From positions 1 to 52,155 of the forward strand of contig JBBPSI010000178.1 in assembly GCA_038093515.1 (NCBI GenBank): DNA of 52,155 nucleotides. The letters run 5' to 3'. Below are positions 37,011-48,210 of this stretch, piece by piece. Source of the stretch: Butyriboletus loyo. Lineage: Eukaryota; Basidiomycota; Agaricomycetes; Boletales; Boletaceae. Positions within the stretch are counted from its first letter, which is position 1, and each line of letters starts with the position of its first letter. The translations under genes were made by a program, and so were the position numbers. The notes below the pieces were generated by a model that was not told where the DNA came from, did no database searches, and worked only from the letters and a program-made list of their open reading frames with translations.

Positions 37011-37229
37011 CTATATATATAGCAAGTGTTCAGAGAGGCCGCATCTAGCCAGCTGAAAGGTGGAATAATACCACGTTCGGGCCCCGAGCGACGGGATTGG
37101 CTCCCGTCTGGAATGGAGTGATGAGTTCAGCCATAAGGGAGGAGAACTAGGGGAGCGTACTGGAAGAGCGAAAGAAACCTGGACGAGACAGGCCAAGAGG
37201 AGCGCTAGGTAGTACTTTGTGGCGAACAT
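37011..37229 (-). CDS. Small secreted protein, 72 residues
   Basis: ATG at 37229 starts MFATKYYLALLLACLVQVS, a clear signal peptide, with a likely cleavage after SFA before LPVRS. The mature part is about 52 residues, without cysteine pairs (one Cys), and has one N-glycosylation-like site (NSS). A TATATAAA box lies at 37324-37317, 88 nt upstream. An in-frame upstream ATG at 37412 is rejected because it lies above the TATA box. No family recognised. The abrupt end suggests it may be the first exon of a longer, lost gene. Confidence 0.5.
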   Translation of the reverse strand: MFATKYYLALLLACLVQVSFALPVRSPSSPPLWLNSSLHSRREPIPSLGARTWYYSTFQLARCGLSEHLLYI

Positions 37230-37265
37230 GATGAAGTTGGGTAGTTGATTGTGTAGAAGAGAGGA

Positions 37266-37640
37266 ATGAGCTGTTGTTCGGGTGCTGGGATGATGGATAT
37301 GAGAAGCTGTTTCGCCTTTATATACTTTTTGCCGCCAAGCCCCATCGGATCTATCAGACAAAAGGGCGGTCCGAGTACCGCTCTCTCTCTTGCAGGCTCC
37401 ATTACCTGCCAATTGGAGAATGTCAGTCGTATTGAAGAGTATCTGTCAAATATAATGAACCGTAAGCAAAAATGGGGCAACCCCAAATCGACGTGCTCAA
37501 ATTATTTTTTCAAATGCGCCTGCATCACACTGATTGGAAGTACCATACCTGTATACTTGCTATTGCTGTTGAACCGGCTATCCATTAATCTAGTAAGTAG
37601 ACCTAGAAACGTTAGGTTGTCCGCACACGTGACGTCCGCA
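37266..37640 (-). repeat. Promoter-containing repeat, copy 1
   Basis: Similar in the same orientation to 40155-40552. Shared blocks are CTGTTGTTCGGG, GATATGAGAAGC, GGGCGGTCCGAGT, CTATCCATT and CACGTGACGTCCGC. It holds the TATA box and leader of the small secreted protein gene. Confidence 0.65.
37317..37324 (-). promoter_or_regulatory. TATA box of the small secreted protein gene
   Basis: TATATAAA on the minus strand, 88 nt upstream of the ATG at 37229. Confidence 0.6.
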
Positions 37641-39305
37641 TTAGGAATCCAATCTTCGAAGCATGATGGTTTTTTTGCCGTTGGCCAGCGATCCGCCCGT
37701 CGATTTCACAGTGGCCATCTGTCGACAATTCGGTGTCAGTTGCAGTTGTCCGCAAATAGTCAGCATCCGTAGAAATGGACGTCAAGGCAGATTGACGGTC
37801 CAGATGGCCGCGGATGATTTGACTTGTCCCATCAGGATATTTTGATCAGTTGATCAACCTTATTCCGCGATGGTGCCACATCATACGTCCCATCATACGA
37901 CATATCATAGGTGATCACTAACGTTGATAGCTGAACTCGGTGAGGTCGGTCTCACGTAGCATGTTTTCAAAGGCCTTGAACGGTCATTTCTAGGTCAGGA
38001 GATCTCTTGGAAGGATCGATTTTTTTCTGACCGACAATAGACAGTGGCGTTGCACTCCATTCATCTGATCTTGGTCATTCCAAGCTCGTTCCTGCTACGT
38101 TGCATCATGAGTACTTATTTGAGAGATGTGTTCGCTGTCGAACATTGGTCATTTAAAGCTTGTCCCTGGCTACCGCATGCAATGTCACAAGTATCGAGTG
38201 ATCAGCAACACCAGTACTGCCATGTTCTGGTTCAGGACAATTAGTATTCGGCTAGCGAATCGTGGAAGACGAGGTCCATGCTCACTTGATGGCTTCCTCC
38301 TGGTGAGCATAGCATCTATCTGGTCTAATGAGTAAGCGAGGTGGCGCAGCGTCTCTGGAAGCCCTCTGGAGACCCCGCTGTAAGTCTGGCTCGAGTTCAG
38401 GCGCAATATCGACAGTATCCCAGCAGACAACTTATTTCGTCACACCCACCCACCACACCCTCTCTCTCAGGATCGGACAAATGGTAATCACGACCACGTC
38501 GCACGCTTCGGAACTAATGTGGTAACACATTTGTCCGACGCGCTGCGCTCGACACCATGAGCAGTTACCCTCGCACAAGCTGATCTGATCAGTGCCCACC
38601 CGTCCTCACAGCTCACCTTTCTGCTCAGGTTCGGGCCTCGTTTTGGGCCGGAAAACCCTGCACGTCTTCACCCAATTCCTTCTTTCTATCTCCTTTCTGT
38701 TCACCAGAGTACTAGCTCTCGCTGTCGTAGGAATTCGATTCCATTGCTCTCTCGCTCTTTCTAGGTCTGACACTGAGCCATTGTAATGCATAGATGGACC
38801 TTGGGCAGTGGGCACTCGACAAAATAAGTTGTTTTCAGCCCACTCTTTGCTCACCTCCTCCACATCACAACCTGCATGATTGTTGCAATATGTACTGTAG
38901 TTCAGTACCACCTCATTGCAAGCTTCTTGTCCTATCTTGTCAGATCCTAGAGGATACAGGATAGGATTGGCCGACCATGCTGTAAAGCAGTGTTTGAAGA
39001 GCCAGTGGCATTCCATGCCCGACACACGCCATAGTACGACGCGGCTTGCCAGTGGCAAAGCCGCGGCCATCGAACATGGCCATGGCATTCGCACAGTTAT
39101 AGATCAGCGTCTCGCGATATCACACGGGCCGGAAGTACTCATCTTACGATACTCTTCAGCCAATCACACTCTGGGAACTGCCATGCGCCGTTTTCATGGC
39201 TACATCAGTAAAACAGTTGTGATTTCCGATGCTAACCGAGTGTAGCCGAGAGCTACAGACTGCTAACCGGTGGTTCCGACCAATAACCGTTTCGCTTATG
39301 CTAAA
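37641..39305. other. Stretch without a recognised gene
   Basis: A 162-codon frame on the minus strand (39094-38606) has protein-like composition but no family I recognise and no supporting splice or promoter signals. The rest is non-coding. Confidence 0.45.
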
Positions 39306-39348
39306 GCCACGAATAGCAGCGCCATAGTATGGCGCTGCTATTCGTGGC
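39306..39348. repeat. Perfect 21-bp hairpin with one-base loop
   Basis: Left arm 39306-39326 (starts GCCACGAATAGCAGCG) and right arm 39328-39348 (ends CGCTGCTATTCGTGGC) are perfect reverse complements around a single G at 39327. After one mismatch three more pairs extend the stem. Confidence 0.95.
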
Positions 39349-39639
39349 GTTAAGGTTTTTCACTGGCACTAAAAACACTGCTGTAAAGAGTGCATGGATT
39401 TTGCAACATGACAGGATACTCGGGCAATCCACTTTAGAATGGGCCTTCAAATGGGATTGATTCGGCCACTTTTTCTGGTCCGAAAACGCCACGTCACCGC
39501 TGCTGTCACTTTTCTCCGGGAAAAATGTCACCTGCCAGGCTCTTGTTCTGACAGAAATTGCCGTGCTGTATACGAGAACCTTGTTGACCAATGACTACGT
39601 GGCAAACTACTCTTCTATACTCACATCAGAGTGCGAATG

Positions 39640-40150
39640 GTAAAGCTGTGTCAAGAACGTGATACAAACTCGAGGGATGTAGAGTGACATCCACAGTCAA
39701 GGCACTTGATCACGGGCAGTATATCATAGTCCCACACCCGCATGATGTTATTGTCTGATGTAGTGACAAACTGGCGATTTTCGTCGACAAACGTGATCGC
39801 GTTCACTGGTCACAAGTGTTGGTCGTATTTTGGCGTGATCTCGCCCAAACTGACATCATACTAGGGACAACCTGTCAGTTCCCCCTATGGTGAATCGAGC
39901 TGAACACAAGGCGTAACTGAACAATCTCTTTGAACGACATAACAGCGAGAAAGATGTGCTGTTAATTGTCGCTGGGATGGAAACGGATAACGCCTGGAGT
40001 CTTGTAGTTGCTGAACCACTGACTGGCCTGGGAGTCCATCGATTCATTTGACGATCGTAACCATAAGTCAGAAACTTTCTACCGTCGGGTCACGTAAGAG
40101 GCGACATCCCTGACATGGACAGCTTGAACATGTCCGCGGAAAGCCTAAAG
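39640..40150 (-). pseudogene. PRP17/CDC40 splicing-factor pseudogene, WD40 part
   Basis: Prp17 is a WD40 protein of the second step of pre-mRNA splicing. Minus-strand pieces in three frames line up with its C-terminal propeller: FRGHVQAVHVRDVA, DGRKFLTYGYDRQMNRW, RFHPSDN then [43 protein letters not shown] and VDVTLHPS. Stops (for example after PSDN and before PVNAIT) and frameshifts prevent expression. The right edge meets promoter repeat copy 2. The left end fades near 39640. Confidence 0.85.
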
Positions 40151-40154
40151 CCAG

Positions 40155-40552
40155 TTGCTGTTGTTCGGGCTGGGGATGACTGATATGAGAAGCGTTATCA
40201 CGTTTATGCTACCAGGCATCGGATCCAAGCCTGGGTCCACCACCACCAGCAGGCACCAGGGGCGGTCCGAGTGCAGCTCAACTCCCTTACTACCTGCGTG
40301 TTTTATGACGTGGCAAGAAGTTCCTGTCGAGTAATCGTAATCGTGTACGGACCTGGCAGGCAATCGAAATCCTGGACGAAGGGAGTGAGCAGGCCTGGAT
40401 CGCGGATTAGATTTTGGCAGATGCAGCCGCATCGCACTGATACACCACTCACCACAGCTCTACACTTTGTTATCATAGACATCATTCAACCGACTATCCA
40501 TTCCTCTAACTGCAGTTTGCGGGAGTGATCGTGCACGTGACGTCCGCGAAGT
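40155..40552 (-). repeat. Promoter-containing repeat, copy 2
   Basis: Diverged copy of 37266-37640. The TATA box of copy 1 is replaced (TTTATGCTACC), and instead of the secreted-protein frame it runs into the PRP17 pseudogene. Confidence 0.65.
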
Positions 40553-41362
40553 AGTTGACTTCATCTGCCCGTTGTAACACAGTGGTCACGCCTGAGTTTG
40601 ACGACAGGGGAGTAGTCGGACAGGTGACGACGTGATCGCGAGAGTCGACAACGACAGCGAGAGTCACCACCCCAGATTGTACAGTGCAATACAGAATGAA
40701 TGGGAGGCGTTTTGGGGCACTTCAATACGACAGACCTTCTGTGCTGAATGGGCAAGTCCGAGGAGGAAAGACCTAGATGTTCTCGTGGCCGATTCAGAGT
40801 GCGCTTGAGATGTTTTCTTGCCGGATGCGGGCTTCGACCTAAAGCGGACGTAGCCAAAGTCTGTGGGCAAAGCCGGTGACTAACTTAGGTTCCGTGAATA
40901 TCGCACGCTTATGGACAATCAATCGAGGTAGATAAGGACGAATCAGAGTAGATACAGAGATTGTGGTGGATGTAAATGGTAGGAACATAAGTGGGCAAAA
41001 GCCTGAAGGGCTTCCTGGCCCGAGGCACTGCCAGAAAGAGCCAGCTGCATACCCGGAAATAAGGAGCCTGTGACATGTGCAGCTGTGCTTCATCCAAATA
41101 TGAAGGAACAGGCTCACCTCACCACACTGGCAGCATGATGTGGTGATTGAGCTGCCCTGCCACACCTGGATGCTTGTGTAAATAAGCGGCAAGGATGAGA
41201 GCATGGCAACACAGATAGAGGGTAAAAGATTATCCTGACCAGCAACCCATTGTCTTGATGACATTGAACAGAATACCTTGTAGAAGGTAATGGAGGGTAC
41301 TTTTGGAATTGGTAAAGTCCAAGCAGGCGCACTGAGGGCGATGAAGGATGCAAGGGTGGATA
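40553..41362. other. Stretch before the truncated gypsy element
   Basis: No gene recognised. Minus-strand frames lack known motifs. Confidence 0.45.
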
Positions 41363-44300
41363 AGAAGCCCCGACACGACTCCCCTCAGGCAATCGCTCAA
41401 CGGTACCTGGTACGGTACCTTGACTTGGACCCAGACTCCAAGATCGCCAAGCTCTGGAAGAAGCGAGTAGATGCTTCAGCAAGGGAAGCTTACCCTATTC
41501 GAGAAGCAACCATTGCGACTGAGATCGCCGCCCAAGTCGTCAAGGAGAAAGCGGTTCTCCCTACCCCATTCACCACCTTCGCAGACGTTTTTGACAAGAA
41601 AAACACCGAGGAGTTACCCCCGTCCAGGTCTTTCGACCACGCCATTGACCTCGACAAAGACTTCGTACCCAAAGTCGCCAAGGTCTATCCTCTGAACCCG
41701 AAGGAGTCAGAGGCATGTAAGGCGTTTGTCGAAGAACACCTCAAGTCGGGAAAGATCACTCCCTCCAAGTCTCCTCAGGCAGCCCCTTTCTTCTTCGTAT
41801 CTAAGAAAGATGGCTCGCTACGCCCCTGTCAGGACTATAGGTACCTGAACTCCCATACGGTCAAGAACGCCTACCCTCTCCCCCTCATCTCCGACCTTGT
41901 GGACCGCCTCAAAGGTTCCAAGATTTTCACCAAGATGGATATATGCTGGGGATACAACAATGTCCTCATCAAGCCGAACGACCGCTGGAAGGCGGCTTTC
42001 ATCACTCCTCAAGGGCTGTTTGAACCCACTGTGATGTTCTTTGGCCTCTGTAACTCCCCAGCCACGTTCCAGGCATTGATGGACCACATCTTTGGCGACC
42101 TTATGGCAGAAGGTTGGCTGATCATCTACATGGACGACCTGTTGATTCATTCTGCCACCCCCGCCGAACACGAGGCACGAACGATCCGTGTCCTGGAACG
42201 ACTTCGCGAACACAAGTTGTTCCTCAAGCTGGAAAAATGTTCGTTCGATGCCGAAGAAGTAGAATACCTCGGGATGATGGTCCGAGAAGGGCAGGTCAAG
42301 ATGGACCCTACCAAGTTAAAAGCCATTCGCGAATGGAACCCCCCAACCTCCGTGAAGGCAGTTAGGTCCTTCATCGGATTTTGCAATTTCTATCGCAGGT
42401 TCATACAGGACTTCTCTCATATCGCGAAGCCGCTGCACGACCTGACTAAAAAGAACTCTCCATGGGCATGGACTCCAGCTTGCGAACAGGCATTCCAGGC
42501 AATCAAGCAGTCGTTCTTGCGACAACCCGTTCTCTCAATGCCTGACGTCACGAAGCCGTTTGCTGTCATGACGGACGCTTCCCTTACTGCTACTGGAGCA
42601 GTACTCATGCAAAAGGATGTCAATGGCGACCTGCATCCTTGTGCCTACTTGTCAAAAACGCTCTCGCCCGCTGAGCGCAACTACGACATCTATGATCGCG
42701 AGTTGCTCGCGGTCATCCATGCATTAGAAGAATGGCGCCACTACCTGCGAGGTACTGGCCACCAAGTTGAGATTCTCACTGACCACAAGAATCTCACGTA
42801 CTTCCGACAACCAAATAAGCTGTCTCGCCGGCAAGCACACTGGCTTATGTTTCTGCAGGACTTTGACCTGCATTTCCATCACATCCCAGGTACTCAGATG
42901 GGCCCTGCCGATGCCTTGTCTCGCCGCGACGATGTTGACACTTCCACCGACAACCAGGAAGTGACCCTCCTCCCGGAAAATCTCTTCGCTCGCAAAATCG
43001 ACGTCGCTCTCGCAGAAAAGATTGCCGCCTCCACCCCCAGCAACCCCATGATTAAGAGGTGCATGCAAGCTCTCTACGAAGATTCACCTCTCTTCCCCAA
43101 GATGAATGCTGGCGATTGGGACTTTGACGGAAAGGAGTTATATTTCCGCAAGAAACGATACATCCCCGAAGCTGCATGGGTCGACCTCATCCGATCCTTA
43201 CATGAAAGCCCCGCTGGTGGTCACGGTGGTATATTCCGCACCCAGAACCTGGTGCAACGGGATTACTGGTGGCCAGGAATGGCTAATTTGGTCCGCCGCT
43301 TTATCTCTGGCTGTGCCATATGTCAAGCGCACAAAGTTAATACTCATCCCACTCTGCCCCCTCTCACTCCTTTGGCCAGCGTGGCCTCTCGTCCCTTCGA
43401 ACAAGTGTCGGTCGACCTCATCACCGGTCTTCCTCCTTCCCTGGGTTATGATTCTGTCATGGTCGTGGTAGACCATGGGCTTACGAAGGGGGTAATTTAT
43501 TCCCCTTGCAACAAAGACATCGATGCGGCAGGAGTTGCCAAGTTATTTTTCAAAACAGTGTTCCTTCGCTTCGGCCTACACTCCCATTGCATCTCTGACC
43601 AAGGCCCTCAATTCGCTTCCGCCTTTGCCAGAGAACTCGCAAGGCTCCTGGACTATGACCTCGCCCTTTCCTCCGCATACCACCCACAGACTGACGGAGA
43701 AACAGAACGGGTCAACCAGGAACTGGAAACGTACCTCTGGATTTTCTGTGACGGTCACCCCGAACAATGGGCCGAGCTACTCCCCATGGCCAAGTTTTCC
43801 CACAACTCGATGACACACTCCTCGACAAATGTGACCCCGTTCTCCCTGATGGTCGGGTATGAGCCGAGGTCTTATCCTCCAATCGGAAAGACTTTCCTCC
43901 CCGCCCTCGAGTCCAGACTCTCGGAACTCACGGGAGCCCGAACGGAAGCATTAGAAGCCCATGAGAAAGCACGGCGTCTGATGAAGGAACGGATCTCGTC
44001 CAAGTTCCGCCCATGGAAGACTGGCGACAAGGTTTGGCTCGAAGGACGCAACCTTTGACTCAGGTACCCGTCAAAGAAGCTCGCCCCTAGACGGGAAGGC
44101 CCATTCGAAATTGCTCAAGTCATCTCCCCTGTAGCGTACAGGCTCCGACTGCCGCCGACCTGGAAGATCCATGACGTCTTCCATGCGTCTCTCCTGACTC
44201 CTTATCGTGAAACCGCGGAACATGGTCCGAATTTCACAAACCCTCCTCCGGAAGAAATAGACGGAGATGGAGAGTACGAGATCGATCGGATCTTATCGCA

Positions 44301-44463
44301 CCGCGGCTCCAAGGGACGCCGCCAGTTCCTGGTTTCCTGGAAAGGGTACTCCGCAGCTGAGAACACCTGGGAGCTGAATGGGAACTTGGTCCATGCGCAG
44401 GCACTGCTTAAGGCTTATAAGCTGCGTCATCCCAAGGATTTCTCCTCCCCATCTTCACAGTAA
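41363..44463 (+). pseudogene. Gypsy pol: RT, RNase H, integrase, chromodomain, with one in-frame TGA
   Basis: The open frame begins in flanking DNA (ATG at 41290) and enters pol at 41363. RT has YMDD at 42127-42138. RNase H starts at TDASLTATGAV (42571) with DRELLAVIHALEEW and TDHKNLTYF. Integrase has the HHCC finger (HESPAGGHGG..CAICQ) and core VDLITGLP, DQGPQF and TDGETERVNQE. A TGA at 44056-44058 interrupts EGRNL-LRYPSKKLAP. The frame then stays open through IHDVFHASLLTPY and a chromodomain (EYEIDRILSH, FLVSWKGYSAAENTWE) to TAA at 44461-44463. The TGA replaces what is probably a CGA Arg codon. Confidence 0.93.
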
Positions 44464-44472
44464 ACAACCAAG

Positions 44473-45711
44473 ATGGCCATTCCTCCAGCAGAAAACAACG
44501 CTCCTCTCCCGGCTCAGCCCCCTGTTTGCTCTTCTCGTCTTCCGGTTTCCTCCCACCGCGTTCTTTACGCCGCCGTTCTCGAAAACCCCGTCGCTACGTA
44601 TGCGCTAGAGCAACGTATGGATTTCACTGGGGACTATGTCCTCTGCACCCTCGCCAGTCTTTACCGCTCCTATGCCCTCGCACGTACCGTCCACACTCGC
44701 CTCTGCCCCGACAACCAGCCGCCAGTATACGCCAACGCCTTAGAGACCTCCCTGATGGAGGCTAGGGGGTACACTTTAGACATCCTCCACGCAGAGGGAT
44801 TTGGTTACGTCGTCGATCAGCTCCTTCCGGGTATCCTTGCCCCTGTCCTTCGCCCTATCCTCGTTGCTCTCACTCCTAGGGAGCGAGAATTTTACTTTCA
44901 GTCCAACGACAGGATTGGATTTCTTCGCCCCACCGCTCGCGGCCCCAATCCTCCTCCTCGTCCTGCCGCGGAAGGATCTCCTCCGCCATTACCTATTCCA
45001 GCGCCATCCGCAAGAGATTCACCTGAGACCACTCTGGTAGCTGATTCGTCCAGGGAGACCACTGGAGAATCACTTGAGTCCTTTCGGACCGATGTCGACG
45101 AGCCCCAGGTCGCTCATCGACACTCCCCTCTACCACCTAGAACTGTGCGTCGCCAACCTCGCCAGATGCTTCTCCAGGCTGGATCTGTCCTGTGATCGGT
45201 CACCCTCACCGCCGCAGGAAGAAGGATCGCCAACAGGGCCTTTCGCTCTGTCACCCCCCAACCGTCCACTCGACGTGGCACCCCTGCCATCCAACTCATC
45301 CCCCGTGTCACCTCCCCTGCCGCTGCAGCTGGTGGCTCTAACAACTCTTTGTACGGACCCCCGCCCCCCTACCTCCCCGGTCGGGGTACTCATGATTCCC
45401 CTATCGTCGTCGACGATCGATCTCCTGACCCCAGCCCAGGCGTTGCTCGACCTCGCCTCGTCCGCCCGCAGCTCTGCTTCGAGTACGGGACAGTCAGTCA
45501 CTTCCATAGGGAGTGTCCCAACTACACTTGCCCCTTCTGCCACCGGATCGCCCCTGGTCATATACAGGAATTTTGTCCAGAACGCATATGCGGCCTCTGT
45601 GGCGCCGTTGGCCACATCGTCGCCAACTGCACATTTCAGGACAATGTCTGGGCGGATTTCAACGCCAATGATGCTTACGACTACAATGTCAATGAGGGGG
45701 AGTCCCAGTGA
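44473..45711 (+). pseudogene. Third gypsy ORF after the chromodomain, zinc-knuckle protein, with one in-frame TGA
   Basis: It starts 9 nt after the pol stop, in the same frame, at an ATG in strong context (AAGATGG). About 410 residues: an N-terminal helical region (LEQRMDFTGDYVLCTLASLY, YANALETSLMEARGYTLDIL, LTPREREFYFQSNDRIGFL), a Pro/Ser-rich linker, and a C-terminal Cys cluster. That cluster holds a knuckle with a lost Cys (CFEYGTVSHFHREC), then CPFCHRIAPGHIQEFC, then a canonical CCHC (CGLCGAVGHIVANC). A TGA at 45193-45195 breaks the linker. The second Cys of the first knuckle has become Tyr (TGC to TAC). Such post-pol ORFs sit where envelope genes lie in errantiviruses, but nothing here looks like an envelope. 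Function unknown; nucleic-acid binding is inferred. Confidence 0.8.
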
Positions 45712-45751
45712 AGGGAGCATTCAAGTTGTGGAGTCGGAGTCTCCACCATGG

Positions 45752-45762
45752 GAAGGGGGTAA
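45752..45762 (+). other. Polypurine tract
   Basis: Purine-rich GAAGGGGGTAA directly before the 3' LTR, the usual plus-strand primer site. Confidence 0.8.
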
Positions 45763-46190
45763 TGTTACGGTAGTGGTCTACTTTTTCTCCCCATTACCGT
45801 TAGGACTATTACATTCACCTAGCCTTTTGCTAGTTCCACTTGAACAGTGACAACCGTTCGTACTTAGTCATCACTTCCTGTGCACAGATGCATTTTCTTT
45901 CATACTCTGGAACGTTCTAGAGTATCCCTTCCTCATTTGTACTTTCGCTCTCATGACCCGATTAGGGAGCACGGTCTGTGCGCAGACCTCAGTAGTATAA
46001 AAGCTTCTGTCTTTACGCCCTGTAACAGTATCTAGTTCTACGCAGCTTTCTGCTAGCAATTAGTTCACTGCCAGACTCTTAGTGTGAGCACTAAGACATA
46101 GTCTGAGACTTCTCCAGAATCGTCTCCAGAGTCTCAAGGCCACTCCAGAGTGCCTCCTCGCTGTTCTGATTGTTAGCGCCCAGCGTAACA
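45763..46190 (+). repeat. 3' LTR of the truncated gypsy element (428 bp)
   Basis: Begins TGTTACGGTAGTGG and ends CAGCGTAACA. Contains a TATAAA box near 45997 and ATCTAGTTCT about 33 nt later. Confidence 0.95.
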
Positions 46191-46341
46191 AAAGATAGTT
46201 ATAAGAGATACGATTATAACACATTCCAGAGGTCAGATTCATTGGGAGGGCGATGGGGCAAGATAGTTAGTAACATCCATAATGTATATGTATTTTTGAA
46301 ATCAAATCAATTCACGCATATGCGTAACCAGAATTGTATAG

Positions 46342-46767
46342 TGTTACGGTAGTGGTCTACTTTTTCTCTCCATTACCATTGGGACTACTACATTCACCTA
46401 GCCTTTTGCTAGTTCCTCTTGAACGGTAACAACTGTTCCTACTTAGTCATCACTTCCCGCGCACGGACGCACTTTCCTTCATACTCCAGAACGTTCTAGA
46501 GTATCCTTTCCTCATTCGTACTTTCACTCTCGCGACCCGATTAGGGAGCATGGTCTGTGCGCAGACCTCAGTAGTATAAAGCCTCTGTCTTTATGCCTTG
46601 TACAGTATCTAGTTCTATGCAGCAATCTGCTAGCAATTAGTTCACTGCCAGACTCTTAGTGTGCGCACTAAGACATAGTCTGAGACCCCTCCAGAATCGT
46701 CTCCCGAGTCTCGAGGCCACTCCAGAGTGCCTCCTCGCTGTTCTAGTTGTTAGCACCCAGCATAACA
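46342..46767 (+). repeat. Solo LTR of the same family (426 bp)
   Basis: Begins TGTTACGGTAGTGG and ends CACCCAGCATAACA. Flanked by a perfect 5-bp target duplication TATAG (46337-46341 and 46768-46772), so a full element once inserted here and recombined away. Confidence 0.96.
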
Positions 46768-46883
46768 TATAGGGGACATGTAAACCATGCATGGGACTTT
46801 CCAAAGCTTCAGGAACCTTGGAGAGTGAAGCGTAGGTGGTCCCTTCTGATGCTACCTTGTATTGTCTCTGATTCATTTATGAA

Positions 46884-48191
46884 GCACTGGATACCCCCAG
46901 TGTACATGAATTTGGATCTTCCCAGGAAGCCGAGGCGCATGACCCCACTGCTCTGTCTGACATATCTGATCAATTTGATGTGCTCCTTTCATATCCACAA
47001 GGCACTAATGTAGGCTCCAATTCTGGTTCACATGGCAGGAGCCTCCCACCTAGATGGCACAATCAGCACCACACTTCAAGATCACATCCAACTCCTGTGC
47101 ATCTCAATGATGACATCCCCTGGCCATCATTATCATCCGATAATGTGGAAGAGACAGAGGCCGTGACATTTAAGGGGAAGGGGAGAATGGAAAATGAAGG
47201 GGTAGAGGTAGAGGTAGAGGCAGAGGCAGAGGCAGAGGCAGAGGAAGAGGAAGAGGAAGAGGAAGAGGAAGAGGAAGAGGTTGGGAAACGATTGCATGCA
47301 GAATCAGGTATGTGTAGCATTATGTGATATCTCCATCCCACATATCCATGAGTGAATATTAAACAGATCCATCAGATGAACATGCCCATACTTTCATGAA
47401 GTCATCTCCACCTAGGAATGTCACTGGAATGACTCTCAGGAGTCGGAATATGAAACCCCCAATTGGTCAGTACAACACATAATATATAATACCTGTTTCT
47501 CACAGACCGCATATCAACTAAGATTCAGGGAGCTCCGAAATAAAACCCAAGCAGAAGCGGCAACCTGCTAAGAAGGAGAAAACGAAATCAATCAGAGCGG
47601 ATATCATTCACATGGAGGCCGTTCCAAACACTGACCCCACTTCTACCTACAACTTCAAGTCTGTCACTATGATCATCAGATCACAGAATCAGTCTAACCA
47701 GGGAAATGGAGGGAGAGCAGATAGCATTGTGCCCAATACGGAAACAGACAATCAGGCAGCTGAGCATACACAGGCATATAAGCTACTAAATTGGCTCACT
47801 GACCTCGCATCTCTGTGCAACCAGGATGACACTGTCCTGCATCCAGAGGTATGTATATGACTTGCTATGATGGTTCACCGACAGAATGATTCACTTATTT
47901 ATTTAACTAAGGTCATCAATGGTATGAAGGTCATGCAAGCACTTTCAGGAAATATTCAGGAGCTTTTGATTATTTGAGAGCAACTACAGAATGTAAGAGG
48001 AAATCCTCCTTTCTGTCCACATAATAATAATAATAATGTCTGTGTTCTTCCAGTCTGTTTTGAAAGAGAAATTAGAAAGGCTGGGCAGATACTTTCTGAG
48101 TCTCCGGAATCTGAATGTGCCGGTGGATGATGACACACACATGGGATTCATCCTTCTCATGAAGGGCCTGTATGAAGAAAGGGGGAGATAG
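46884..48191 (+). pseudogene. Unrecognised acidic multi-exon protein, with one in-frame TGA
   Basis: Exons fit at about 46884-47307, 47367-47465, about 47530-47848, 47912-47992 and 48054-48191 with phases that agree where testable. The product has a Ser/Asp-rich start (FGSSQEAEAHDPTALSDISD), a long acidic run coded by GAGGTA/GAGGCA/GAGGAA hexamers (about 47201-47281), a basic stretch (KPKQKRQPAKKEKTKS), and helical C-terminal blocks (YKLLNWLTDLASLC, SVLKEKLERLGRYFLSL, HMGFILLMKGLYEERGR). A TGA at 47975-47977 breaks exon 4; CGA would restore Arg. The start was not found. The gene ends 20 bp from the convergent BAH gene. Nuclear localisation is plausible from the charge pattern only. Confidence 0.5.
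48021..48037. repeat. ATA trinucleotide microsatellite inside an intron
   Basis: ATAATAATAATAATAAT in the last intron of the acidic protein gene. Confidence 0.85.
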
Positions 48192-48210
48192 AATATATAT
48201 ATATATATAT

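Larger units (their letters stand above)
41363..46190 (+). mobile_element. 5'-truncated Ty3/gypsy chromovirus with 3' LTR
   Basis: Same family as the element at 1-2996. Homology starts abruptly at KKPRHDSP (41363), which in the first element lies after the protease. So the 5' LTR, gag and protease are missing here, and translation cannot start normally. RT, RNase H, integrase, chromodomain, an extra ORF, a polypurine tract and the 3' LTR are present in order. Confidence 0.93.

Noticed and set aside
37230..37412. Upstream in-frame start of the small secreted protein
   Set aside because: It lies above the TATA box and would bury the signal peptide inside the protein.
44473..45711. Envelope gene in the gypsy element
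   Set aside because: The ORF after pol has no signal peptide, transmembrane segment or glycoprotein pattern; its C terminus is zinc-knuckle-like.
47063..47341. Ser-rich open frame on the minus strand
   Set aside because: It is the complement of the GAG-hexamer run that codes for the acidic stretch on the other strand.
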